Shown here: positions 1 to 8,461 of the stretch, in pieces | Numbering within the stretch: the first letter of the stretch is position 1 | How the letters are laid out: each line of letters begins with the position of its first letter | Assembly (NCBI RefSeq): GCF_024346395.1 | Contig: NZ_JAGQCW010000005.1 | Span: 1-64,000, forward strand | Length of the DNA: 64,000 bases | Reading direction: 5' to 3' | Origin: Cyanobium sp. AMD-g | GTDB lineage: Bacteria > Cyanobacteriota > Cyanobacteriia > PCC-6307 > Cyanobiaceae | Translations under genes and position numbers: made by a program | The notes under the pieces: generated by a model | Databases searched by the model: none | Told to the model about the DNA's origin: nothing | What the model saw: the letters and a program-made list of their open reading frames with translations, nothing else

Positions 1-41
1 CCGTGGAGGGTCGCAAGGCCCTGGCGACGGCGGTGTTGTGA
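1..41 (+). CDS. possible 3' end of a gene cut by the window edge
   Basis: From position 3 a frame reads V-E-G-R-K-A-L-A-T-A-V-L and stops at TGA 39-41. The codons are GC-rich like the rest of the chromosome, so this may be the C-terminus of a gene entering from the left. Only about a dozen residues are visible and no family can be named. Positions 42-261 carry no convincing gene; they hold short GC-rich inverted repeats (GAGCGCTC near 41, and CTGGAATCGCTCCAG near 81) that may be terminator or leader structure. Confidence 0.3.
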   Translation, partial: VEGRKALATAVL

Positions 42-261
42 GCGCTCTCAGGCCGTCGACGACCGATGCTGTGATGGCTGACTGGAATCGCTCCAGCCGT
101 CAATCTCGCGGTCGAGTCCGCGGGCCAACCGCCGCCGGCACAACCATTCGCTAAGCATCTCCTGAGGGAAGCGCTTTGTCCCCAGCAAAACCAGCCAAAC
201 AGACTAACGTCAGCTGAGTGATGGCTTTGAGAGTGCTCTGAAGCGCTCAGCCACTTTCCAG

Positions 262-3200
262 ATGACCGCCACGCCCGCGCTTGCTACCACGACAGACACC
301 GCCAGTCTTACGGTCACTCGCTTCGCCGAAGGCCTGGGCTTCGTCAACAGCCTGACCCAGCTCGAAGATGGTTCGGTGCTTGTCACCACCACCGATGGGC
401 CCAATCCCTTCGATGCCAGCCGTCCGTCCCGACTGATCCGGCTGCAGGATGCGGATGGTGATGGCGTCGCCGAGATCCGCGAGCAACTGGCCGTCCTGGA
501 GGGGCTGGCCACCAGCGTGGAGCGCGTCGGCGATCTTATTTTCGTCACCAGCACGGGTCGGCTCAGCACCACCGCCCCTTCCATCACGATCTGGCGCACC
601 GGCACCGTCACCGGCAACCACGCCACCGATCCGCTGCAACTGGCCGGGAAGCTCCTGTTCGACTTTCCCGCCGATTTTCTGCACACCACGTACGCCCTGG
701 CGGCACGGACCAGTCCGCTGGATCCTGACAGCGTGGAGCTCTACTTCGGGGTTGGCTCCCAAAGCAACTCCACGTCCACCGATGCCAGCCTGATGGTGGA
801 TCTGGTGTCAGGCAGCCCCAGCACCCTGTTTTCGGGTGGTGCGATGCCCCCTGATTCGATCCAGCGGGTGCTGGTGCGCGACAACGGCAGCAGCATTTCT
901 GTCAGTGGCCTCACCACCATCGCCACTGGCCTCCGCAACGCGGCTGGCATGGTGATCGGGGCCGGCGGGGAGCTCATTTTCCAGGACAACGGCATCGACG
1001 GTCCTGCTGAGGGAGGTGTTGCCGGAACGGTGAAATCCGCCGACGAGTTGAACGTTGTCGAGGTCAGTGAACTGGGTCTCACGGCTCCCGACTTCGGCTT
1101 CAGTGAGGCGTATACGGCTTACGAACTCGGCAACGATGGCCAACCCGTCAGCATTGGTGATCAGAACCCTGCCTACAGGGCACCGGTGGTGGTCTTCACC
1201 CGCCTGCCGGACGGAAGCAAGAACGAGGGTGCGGTAGAGATCGCCGAGGCACCGATTGGCTTTGCTGGTGCCTACCTCAACACGGTCTTCACGGCCTTTT
1301 TCGGTGGATTTGGCTCCCCCAACGATGAGAACCCTGTCGTCGCAGCCGACCTGATCACCGGGGAGACGTTCCATTGGATCTCGCCGAACGAGCTCCGGAA
1401 TCCAATGGGTCTGTTGGCGGTCCCCAATGCCCTCTACCTCGCCGATTCCTACCTGAGCACCTTTAGCGAGGCAGGGGTTGTTTATCGCTTCACTCCCACG
1501 AATCCCAGCAGCTTCACCAGCGCGCCCGCCGCGCTGGCCGTGGCAAGCACGGCCGTCACCATGCAATGGGGGACCAGCACCGATGCCATCACCGGGCTGT
1601 CCATCAGCGGCGGGATGGTGAACGGGAGAATGGGCTTGTCGGCCAGTCCACAGACCATCAGGACGGTACCGAAGCCTGTTACCGCCGGGAATTCAGCCGC
1701 TGGGTTCAGCACGGATGTGACCCTTGCAGGCCTGGATGCCGCTACCACCTATGCCTACACCGTGCAGGTGGGAAGCCAGAGTCGGCAGGGACTGTTCCAG
1801 ACCCTGCCGGGTATCGCGCCCGCTGTGGCGGAGACGACGTTGTTGGGTTCTGCCAGGGCTGACACGAGCTACGGGATGCTCGCAGGCCCCGGCGATTCCG
1901 TTTATCTCACCATTAACAACTACAACCAAACGTCGGCGTCGTCGGATGCGAACTGGGAGGTCAGGCAAATCGATGCTGCCGGTAACACCCTTTGGACCCA
2001 TGCGGTGACGACGGCGGGCCAAGATCTGATTTACGATATTGTGGCAGGGTCAGAAAATTCTCTGTACGTCGGCGGTATCCGGAACGGAAACGATGCTTTC
2101 ATCCGCCGACTGAATGCGAATGATGGCCTCCAGTTTCGACGTCAGAACGGTTCATTATTTGAGGACATTTCGTTTGTCGGAAATGGATACGATCTGGTTC
2201 ACTCGCTCGCCGCTGCCTCGGATGGCTCCTATGTGGTAGCCGTTGGCTACACATCCAGCAGTTCGTTTCAGGGGGTGGCCAGTGCAGACGGCAACCTTGA
2301 TGCGTTCATCAGCCTGGTTGGGCTGAATGGTGGCCCTGGCTGGACAAGGCTGATTTCCAGCGGCAAAGAGGATGTGGGGATGAAAGTCGTAGTGAGTCAA
2401 GATAGCTCCAGTATCTACATGGTGGGCTACGGCCAGGATGGCAATGATGCAGATGCTTATCTGCGCAAATATGATCGTGCTGGCAACCTGGTCTTCTCCA
2501 GGGAGATCAGCAGCAGTGCGAAGGACTATGCCCAGTCCATAGCCCTTGATGCGGATGGAAATGTTGTCGTCTCTGTGAGTACGGATGGCAATCTGTTTGG
2601 CCTGGCCAATCAGGGGCGGCGTGATGTGGCTGTGCTCAAGTTTGATCCCAGCGGCAATCTTCTTTGGAGCCAACTCCATGGAAGCAGTGGTATTGAAGAG
2701 GCTCGCGATCTAACGATCGACACCAATGGCTCAATCTACGTCTCGGGTCATACGGGTCTGGATAGAACCGCCGGTTCCCCAGGGCTGGGAGGCATGGCCA
2801 CCTTTGGTGACGCAGACATCTTCGTGTCCAAGTTATCCGCGAGTGGCCAGAAGTTGTGGACCTACACCGCCGGAACGCCAGGTTCTGACCTTGGTTACGA
2901 CGTTGTGGTCGCCTCCAGCGGCAAGCTCATCCTGACCGGAGAGACCAGTGGCGCTCTCAATGGCTCCACCACCAGGGGAGGAGCGTCGGATGTCTTTCTG
3001 ATCAGCTTGAACCCGGCTGATGGTGAGCCGCTCAATCGCCATCCCATTGCCACCTTTCGGCAGTCGCAGAGCATCACAGTCGGAGCCGGCCAGCTCTCCG
3101 GCCAGCTCACCTCAATCGATCCTGATCCTCTTGATCGGGCGTACTACAGCCGGATCGGAAGCAACCCCCCTGGATTCTCCCTCCAGGAGAATGGCCAATG

Positions 3201-5826
3201 GTCATTCGATGCGTCGGATCCCGCCTTTGCAGGGATTGCCACCGGGCAGAGCAGAACCTTGACAGTCGTCTACCGCGTGGATGACCGGGCTGCCCCCCCT
3301 CAGCCCGGCCTTCCGAACGGGGTGATCCGAGTAGGTGTTGGAGCAGGGTATGACCACAGCTCGATCCAGGCGGCCATTGATTCGGCCCCGGTTGGCGCAA
3401 CGATTTCCATTGCTCCCGGCACCTACAGCGAATCGCTCACCATAGCCAAAGCTGTCACACTTCTGGGTGCTAACCAGGGACGAAGTGCCAGCGATCCCCG
3501 GGCCCCAGAAACCATCATTGAAGGGTTTGTGGCTATCACCAAAGCCGCTGCTGATGTCACCCTGGATGGGCTCAGCTTCGTGGGACATTCCGCAGGGGTG
3601 AACATGCGCATTGAGTCCGCTCGATCGCGCCTGGTGAATTCGGTCATTACCAGTAGAGCGCCTGCTGGCGGTTTCGGTGACTTTGCCTTTGTCCGTTATC
3701 TACCTGATCCCAATAGCACTGAGCCATTCTCCAATATTGTCGTTGAAGATAATTTGTTCCAAGGGATTGTTGATTTTAATGCGACGCCCGTGGTTCTGCA
3801 GATTGACCGTGCTGAGAATGCCAGCATCATGCGGAACGTTTTCAATAACACCGGGGGCGGTGGAAACATTGTTCTGGCCCAGAACTCAGGCTCCGTAAGG
3901 GTTGAGCAGAATTTGATTGTGGGAGGTGGTAAAGGCGTCGCTACTTATAACGGCATCTTCCAGGATCTGTCGATCAAGAACAATACGATCGTTGCAACCA
4001 ACTCTTCTGGTCTGGAACTGAACGAGGGATCTGATCTGCGCGGTGGCAGTATTGATGGCAACCTTGTCACCGGGAGTGGCGTCGACGTCACAGGACGGGG
4101 AGCGAGCCAAGGCCTTCGCTATGCCAATTTCTTCGTTGCAGGATCGGCGTTGCTCGGTTCCGGATTCACGGTCACTGCCAACAATGACTTCAGCCAGCGA
4201 AGCGGCACCGTTGAGTCTGTCATTGGGTATTCGGGTGCGACTTCAAACGTCGGTGTGAACAGGGAGTCAGACGTTGCGAGCTTTTCGATCACCGTGAGCG
4301 GACCCCCGCCACCACCGACCAACACGAGCGAGGTGTTGGATCCGAATGGGAGTGTTCTGCTGCTGAAGGAGTCCGGCACGAATCTGATCTCGATCAACGA
4401 ACAGGGAGTGATCGCACCGCTCCGCTTCCAGGGTGCCCAGCTGAGGGCGAACCAGTTTGATGGTTGGCAGATCCTTGCGGCCGAAACGATCGGGGCCACG
4501 CAGAAGGAGGTGCTGTGGAAGCAGCTATCAACGGGGAGTCTGCACACCTGGTCGGTGGATTCCAATTGGAATTATCTGGCGTCCAATGGGATTTTTGCCC
4601 CTTCCAGCAGCCAGGGGCAGCTGTGGCAGCAACAGTTCAAGGTGGATGCCAGCGGCCAGCCTCTGACGGGGCAGCCACCATCACCACCACCACCGCCACC
4701 ACCGACCAGCACGAGCGAGGTGTTGGATCCGAATGGGAATGTTCTGCTGCTGAAGGAGTCCGGCACGAATCTGATCTCGATCAACGAACAGGGAGTGATT
4801 GCACCGCTCCGCTTCCAGGGTGCCCAGCTGAAGGCGAACCAGTTTGATGATTGGCAGATCCTTGCGGCCGAAACGATCGGGGCCACGCAGAAGGAGGTGC
4901 TGTGGAAGCAGCTATCAACGGGGAGTCTGCACACCTGGTCGGTGGATTCCAATTGGAATTATCTGGCGTCCAATGGGATTTTTGCCCCTTCCAGCAGCCA
5001 GGGGCAGCTGTGGCAGCAACAGTTCAAGGTGGATGCCAGCGGCCAGCCTCTGACGGGGCAGCCACCATCACCACCACCCCCGCCACCACCGACCAGCACG
5101 AGCGAGGTGTTGGATCCGAATGGGAGTGTTCTGCTGCTGAAGGAGTCCGGCACGAATCTGATCTCGATCAACGAACAGGGAGTGATCGCACCGCTCCGCT
5201 TCCAGGGTGCCCAGCTGAAGGCGAACCAGTTTGATGGTTGGCAGATCCTTGCGGCCGAAACGATCGGGGCCACGCAGAAGGAGGTGCTGTGGAAGCAGCT
5301 ATCAACGGGGAGTCTGCACACCTGGTCGGTGGATTCCAATTGGAATTATCTGGCGTCCAATGGGATTTTTGCCCCTTCCAGCAGCCAGGGGCAGCTGTGG
5401 CAGCAACAGTTCAAGGTGGATGCCAGCGGCCAGCCTCTGACGGGGCAGCCACCATCACCACCACCACCGCCACCACCGACCAGCACGAGCGAGGTGTTGG
5501 ATCCGAATGGGAGTGTTCTGCTGCTGAAGGAGTCCGGCACGAATCTGATCTCGATCAACGAACAGGGAGTGATTGCACCGCTCCGCTTCCAGGGTGCCCA
5601 GCTGAAGGCGAACCAGTTTGATGATTGGCAGATCCTTGCGGCCGAAACGATCGGGGCCACGCAGAAGGAGGTGCTGTGGAAGCAGCTATCAACGGGGAGT
5701 CTGCACACCTGGTCGGTGGATTCCAATTGGAATTATCTGGCGTCCAATGGGATTTTTGCCCCCTCCAGCAGCCAGGGACAGCTGTGGCAGCAACAGTTCA
5801 TGTGGATGCCACCGGTCGGCATCTGA
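262..5826 (+). CDS. giant surface/secreted repeat protein with four C-terminal Trp-rich modules
   Basis: The protein has 1854 residues and starts at ATG 262, with no clear Shine-Dalgarno and no N-terminal signal peptide. Residues about 15-415 look like a sugar-dehydrogenase-like beta-propeller ending in GVVYRFTP. Residues 420-520 resemble a fibronectin-like linker. Residues 530-925 hold SBBP/PQQ-like propeller repeats (for example DIFVSKLSASGQKLW). Residues 930-1015 resemble a VCBS domain and 1020-1340 a right-handed beta-helix with a pectate-lyase-like opening (SIQAAIDSAP). From residue 1353 on there are four modules of 129 residues separated by Pro-rich linkers, each rich in Trp (DGWQIL, LWKQL, SVDSNWNYL, LWQQQF), matching the Trp-rich Synechocystis C-terminal domain family (PF07483 type). 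Export by a type I system and an adhesive or polysaccharide-binding role are inferences. Much of 2000-4250 is visibly lower in GC than its surroundings, suggesting mosaic origin. No catalytic residues could be assigned. Confidence 0.85.
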   Translation: MTATPALATTTDTASLTVTRFAEGLGFVNSLTQLEDGSVLVTTTDGPNPFDASRPSRLIRLQDADGDGVAEIREQLAVLEGLATSVERVGDLIFVTSTGRLSTTAPSITIWRTGTVTGNHATDPLQLAGKLLFDFPADFLHTTYALAARTSPLDPDSVELYFGVGSQSNSTSTDASLMVDLVSGSPSTLFSGGAMPPDSIQRVLVRDNGSSISVSGLTTIATGLRNAAGMVIGAGGELIFQDNGIDGPAEGGVAGTVKSADELNVVEVSELGLTAPDFGFSEAYTAYELGNDGQPVSIGDQNPAYRAPVVVFTRLPDGSKNEGAVEIAEAPIGFAGAYLNTVFTAFFGGFGSPNDENPVVAADLITGETFHWISPNELRNPMGLLAVPNALYLADSYLSTFSEAGVVYRFTPTNPSSFTSAPAALAVASTAVTMQWGTSTDAITGLSISGGMVNGRMGLSASPQTIRTVPKPVTAGNSAAGFSTDVTLAGLDAATTYAYTVQVGSQSRQGLFQTLPGIAPAVAETTLLGSARADTSYGMLAGPGDSVYLTINNYNQTSASSDANWEVRQIDAAGNTLWTHAVTTAGQDLIYDIVAGSENSLYVGGIRNGNDAFIRRLNANDGLQFRRQNGSLFEDISFVGNGYDLVHSLAAASDGSYVVAVGYTSSSSFQGVASADGNLDAFISLVGLNGGPGWTRLISSGKEDVGMKVVVSQDSSSIYMVGYGQDGNDADAYLRKYDRAGNLVFSREISSSAKDYAQSIALDADGNVVVSVSTDGNLFGLANQGRRDVAVLKFDPSGNLLWSQLHGSSGIEEARDLTIDTNGSIYVSGHTGLDRTAGSPGLGGMATFGDADIFVSKLSASGQKLWTYTAGTPGSDLGYDVVVASSGKLILTGETSGALNGSTTRGGASDVFLISLNPADGEPLNRHPIATFRQSQSITVGAGQLSGQLTSIDPDPLDRAYYSRIGSNPPGFSLQENGQWSFDASDPAFAGIATGQSRTLTVVYRVDDRAAPPQPGLPNGVIRVGVGAGYDHSSIQAAIDSAPVGATISIAPGTYSESLTIAKAVTLLGANQGRSASDPRAPETIIEGFVAITKAAADVTLDGLSFVGHSAGVNMRIESARSRLVNSVITSRAPAGGFGDFAFVRYLPDPNSTEPFSNIVVEDNLFQGIVDFNATPVVLQIDRAENASIMRNVFNNTGGGGNIVLAQNSGSVRVEQNLIVGGGKGVATYNGIFQDLSIKNNTIVATNSSGLELNEGSDLRGGSIDGNLVTGSGVDVTGRGASQGLRYANFFVAGSALLGSGFTVTANNDFSQRSGTVESVIGYSGATSNVGVNRESDVASFSITVSGPPPPPTNTSEVLDPNGSVLLLKESGTNLISINEQGVIAPLRFQGAQLRANQFDGWQILAAETIGATQKEVLWKQLSTGSLHTWSVDSNWNYLASNGIFAPSSSQGQLWQQQFKVDASGQPLTGQPPSPPPPPPPTSTSEVLDPNGNVLLLKESGTNLISINEQGVIAPLRFQGAQLKANQFDDWQILAAETIGATQKEVLWKQLSTGSLHTWSVDSNWNYLASNGIFAPSSSQGQLWQQQFKVDASGQPLTGQPPSPPPPPPPTSTSEVLDPNGSVLLLKESGTNLISINEQGVIAPLRFQGAQLKANQFDGWQILAAETIGATQKEVLWKQLSTGSLHTWSVDSNWNYLASNGIFAPSSSQGQLWQQQFKVDASGQPLTGQPPSPPPPPPPTSTSEVLDPNGSVLLLKESGTNLISINEQGVIAPLRFQGAQLKANQFDDWQILAAETIGATQKEVLWKQLSTGSLHTWSVDSNWNYLASNGIFAPSSSQGQLWQQQFMWMPPVGI
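4321..5826 (+). repeat. four tandem copies of a 387-bp coding repeat
   Basis: Copies lie at 4321-4707, 4708-5094, 5095-5481 and 5482-5826, the last truncated. The period is exactly 387 bp (the GAGGTGTTGGAT motif recurs at 4330, 4717, 5104 and 5491), which keeps the frame. Copies are nearly identical at DNA level. Variable sites alternate: copies 1 and 3 have GATCGCACC and encode DG in the NQFDGWQ motif, copies 2 and 4 have GATTGCACC and encode DD. Each ends in a CCACCA-rich linker coding for poly-Pro. Near-identity implies recent expansion or gene conversion, and the copy number could be collapsed in assembly. Confidence 0.95.
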
Positions 5827-5972
5827 ATTCCGAATCGCGTTCCGCCGCTGCTTGTGTGCACCATCCCAGACGCTGGAGGCAAACCCTTTGTCTGAAGCGA
5901 TCGCCTTCTCTAAGGAGTGCAGTCGAGAATCCTTCATCTTCTGTGCGATGGCCCAACCCGTCGTTCAGGGGA

Positions 5973-6779
5973 TCAACCTGCCGGCTCCCACCAACGTCGT
6001 CTGATCCACAGCAAAGCCCCCAGCCCCAGCCAACCCACCACCCCACCGATGGGGTTGGGATGGGAACCACCCGGACCCGCGAGCCAGGCTGAAGCCGTTG
6101 GGGCCAGGTCCAGCAGACCGCCCTGCAGCAGAAACCAGCCTCCCACCAGGCCTCCGTGCAAGCCCACAGCCCCCCACAGCACACCGCCATCGGCGCGCCG
6201 TTGCAGGGCCAGGGCCAGCCCCAGCATCGTCAGGCCGCCCAGCAGCCCCACGGCACCGACGGGACCCAAGTTGAAGCGGGTGTGCACCAGGCTGAAGACC
6301 AGAGCCTGGCCCCACAAGGCAGGGCTGGTGCCCAGATGCAGTTCCAGTTCCCCCCAGAGCCAGCCGCGGAACAGCAACTCCTCGGCGAATCCCACACCGA
6401 GTAACAGGGCCATCGCATTGAGCAGTTGGGGTGCGCTGAGTGATCCGTGCCAGAACGCCTGACCGCTGGTCAGAAGGACAACGGTCACCAGGGCCAGCAG
6501 CAGGCCTGCCTTGAGCAGCCCCCGCAGGAAAGCCTGCGCAACCAAGGCGGGGACCGCCGTGACCCCGAGCCGGCGCCACGGCCTTCTCTCTGCCCAGACC
6601 CGCTGGATCCGCAGGGGCAGGCTGACCAGCAACAGCAGCAGCGCCAGTGCTGTTCCGACCAGATCCAACCGATCGCGAGGGATCGCTGGTGTCAGCAGCC
6701 CCAGCGGCTGCACCAACAGCCAGCCCAACCCGTAAAGCACCGGCACGTAAAGCAGGGTGCCAATCCAGCGGGGGCGCAC
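5973..6779 (-). CDS. CPBP-family (CAAX-like) intramembrane metalloprotease
   Basis: This is a 268-residue, strongly hydrophobic membrane protein with several predicted helices, starting LLYVPVLYGLGWLLV. It carries the family signature: motif 1 EELLFR (EExxxR, about residue 135), motif 2 with the metal-binding His in FSLVH, and a third conserved His in GLHGGL. The family contains Rce1/Abi-type proteases that cleave within membranes; in cyanobacteria and plastids members are linked to prenyl-protein processing or membrane maintenance, but the substrate cannot be read from sequence. The gene begins immediately after the clpS stop (start 6779, clpS ends 6780), so the two are probably co-transcribed in the order dapL-clpS-this gene. 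Confidence 0.85.
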   Translation of the reverse strand: MRPRWIGTLLYVPVLYGLGWLLVQPLGLLTPAIPRDRLDLVGTALALLLLLVSLPLRIQRVWAERRPWRRLGVTAVPALVAQAFLRGLLKAGLLLALVTVVLLTSGQAFWHGSLSAPQLLNAMALLLGVGFAEELLFRGWLWGELELHLGTSPALWGQALVFSLVHTRFNLGPVGAVGLLGGLTMLGLALALQRRADGGVLWGAVGLHGGLVGGWFLLQGGLLDLAPTASAWLAGPGGSHPNPIGGVVGWLGLGALLWIRRRWWEPAG

Positions 6780-7112
6780 TCAGGCCTCCGGTTCGATCGT
6801 GCTGGTGAGGCCCTTGGCCTTGAGGGTTTCGCTGTAGAACTCCGCCGGCTCCAGATCGCAGACGATCACCAGTCCCACGCCGGTGTTATGGGCTTCCAGC
6901 ATCACGGCGATGGCATCCTGCTCGCTCAGGGAGGGCACCACCTGGCGCAGGGTGTTGACCACGTATTCCATGCTGTTCACGGGATCGTTGTGAAGCAGCA
7001 CCTTGTAGCGGGGCGAGGTCTTGCGCACCCGCTCCGGCGCCTTCTCGATCACGGCGGCGCCCCCCGGGGATCGGGTGGGGGTTTCGGTCGCCGCCGGGTT
7101 GGTCATGGGCAT
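6780..7112 (-). CDS. clpS: ClpS adaptor of the ClpAP/ClpCP protease
   Basis: This is the N-recognin adaptor that delivers N-degron substrates to a Clp ATPase. The core after a disordered N-terminus (PTRSPGGAAVIEKAPER) reads RYKVLLHNDPVNSMEYVV, and the HNDPVN motif and following Met are the ClpS hallmark for N-end residue binding. It ends with the conserved LEPAEFYSETLKAKGLTSTIEPE. The start is ambiguous: ATG 7112 has a GGAG five bases upstream and is preferred; ATG 7106 (MTNPAA) and ATG 7130 (MWTGAA) are alternatives. The gene lies 12-30 bp downstream of dapL and abuts the CPBP gene, suggesting one operon. Confidence 0.9.
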   Translation of the reverse strand: MPMTNPAATETPTRSPGGAAVIEKAPERVRKTSPRYKVLLHNDPVNSMEYVVNTLRQVVPSLSEQDAIAVMLEAHNTGVGLVIVCDLEPAEFYSETLKAKGLTSTIEPEA

Positions 7113-7141
7113 GGCCGCTCCGGTCCACATAGGAGACAACT

Positions 7142-8368
7142 CTAAAGAGCCCGAATCCGGCGCATCGCCTCGTCGACGTTGGCGCGGGAGTTGAACGCCG
7201 ACAGGCGGAAATAGCCCTCCCCGGCGGCCCCGAAACCGCTGCCGGGGGTGCCCACCACGTGGGCCTTGCCGAGCAGGTGGTCGAAGAAGCCCCAGGAATC
7301 CAGTCCGTCGGGGGTCTTGATCCACACGTAGGGGGCCTGCTCGCCGCCGTAAACCTGCAGCCCGGCGGCCGCCAGTTCGCGGCGGATGATGGCCGCGTTC
7401 TCCATGTAGAAGCTCACCAGGGCCCGCACCTGCTCCTGGCCTTCCGGGGAGTACACCGCCTCGGCCCCCCGCTGCACGATGTAGCTCACCCCGTTGAACT
7501 TGGTGCTCTGGCGCCGGTTCCAGAGCCCCCACAGCTCCACCGGTTCGCCGGTCGCCGATCGGCCGGTGAGCCCCCGGGGCACCACGGTGAAGGCGCAGCG
7601 GGTGCCGGTGAAGCCGGCGTTCTTGGAGAAGGAACGGAACTCGATCGCGCAGCGTCGCGCCCCTTCGATCTCGTAGATGGAGTGGGGCAGCTCGGGATCG
7701 GTGATGAACGCCTCGTAGGCGGCGTCAAACAGGATCAGGGCGTCGTGGGCCAGGGCGTAGTCCACCCATTGCTTCAGCTGCTCCCGGGTGGCAACGGCGC
7801 CGGTGGGGTTGTTGGGGAAGCAGAGGTAGATCAGGTCGACCGGCTGCTCCGGCAGGGGGGCGACAAAACCGTTGGCGGCGGTGATCGGCAGGTAGGTGAG
7901 TCCCCCGTAGCGTCCGCCGTCGTCGGACTCGCCGGTGCGGCCCGCCATCACGTTGCTGTCCACGTACACCGGGTAGACCGGATCGGTGACGGCGATGCGG
8001 TTGCCGGCCCCGAGGATGTCGAGGATGTTGCTGCTGTCGCACTTGGAGCCGTCGGAGACGAAGATCTCCTCGGCGCTCACCTCGCAGCCGCGGGACTGGA
8101 AGTCGTGGCGGGCGATGGCCTCCCGCAACCAGGCGTAGCCCTGCTCGGGTCCGTAGCCGTGGAAGCCCTCCCGGGTGCCCATGGACTCGATGGCCTGCTT
8201 CATCGCCTCGCGGCAGGCTGCCGGCAGGGGTTCGGTGACGTCGCCGATGCCCAGGCGGATCACGGGAGCCTCGGGATGGGCCGCGCTGAAGGCCTTGACG
8301 CGTCGGGCGATCTCGGGGAACAGATAGCCCGCCTTGAGCTTGAGATAGCTGTCGTTGACCTGAACCAT
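7142..8368 (-). CDS. dapL: LL-diaminopimelate aminotransferase
   Basis: A PLP-dependent fold-type I aminotransferase of 408 residues, the usual length for DapL. It converts L-tetrahydrodipicolinate directly to LL-diaminopimelate for lysine and peptidoglycan synthesis, the route used by cyanobacteria, plants and chlamydiae. Recognised from the N-terminus ([14 protein letters not shown]), [20 protein letters not shown] around the PLP-contacting Asn, and the [13 protein letters not shown] segment with the Schiff-base lysine. The start MVQVNDSYL matches the family start. It is divergent from the radical SAM gene at 8462 across 93 bp, which must contain both promoters; no specific operator was recognised there. 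Confidence 0.95.
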   Translation of the reverse strand: MVQVNDSYLKLKAGYLFPEIARRVKAFSAAHPEAPVIRLGIGDVTEPLPAACREAMKQAIESMGTREGFHGYGPEQGYAWLREAIARHDFQSRGCEVSAEEIFVSDGSKCDSSNILDILGAGNRIAVTDPVYPVYVDSNVMAGRTGESDDGGRYGGLTYLPITAANGFVAPLPEQPVDLIYLCFPNNPTGAVATREQLKQWVDYALAHDALILFDAAYEAFITDPELPHSIYEIEGARRCAIEFRSFSKNAGFTGTRCAFTVVPRGLTGRSATGEPVELWGLWNRRQSTKFNGVSYIVQRGAEAVYSPEGQEQVRALVSFYMENAAIIRRELAAAGLQVYGGEQAPYVWIKTPDGLDSWGFFDHLLGKAHVVGTPGSGFGAAGEGYFRLSAFNSRANVDEAMRRIRAL

Positions 8369-8461
8369 GGGAGGGAAGCGGAAGGCGGGGCGGCTGGGCG
8401 TGGCGGCATCTTCCTATGGCGCGGTGCGGCCTGCCTACCATCGGTCTCCAGCCCGCAGGCC

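Noticed and set aside
4321..5826. Tandem repeats as a CRISPR array or intergenic satellite
   Set aside because: The 387-bp unit is far too long, lacks spacers, and is translated as an in-frame Trp-rich domain with Pro-rich linkers.
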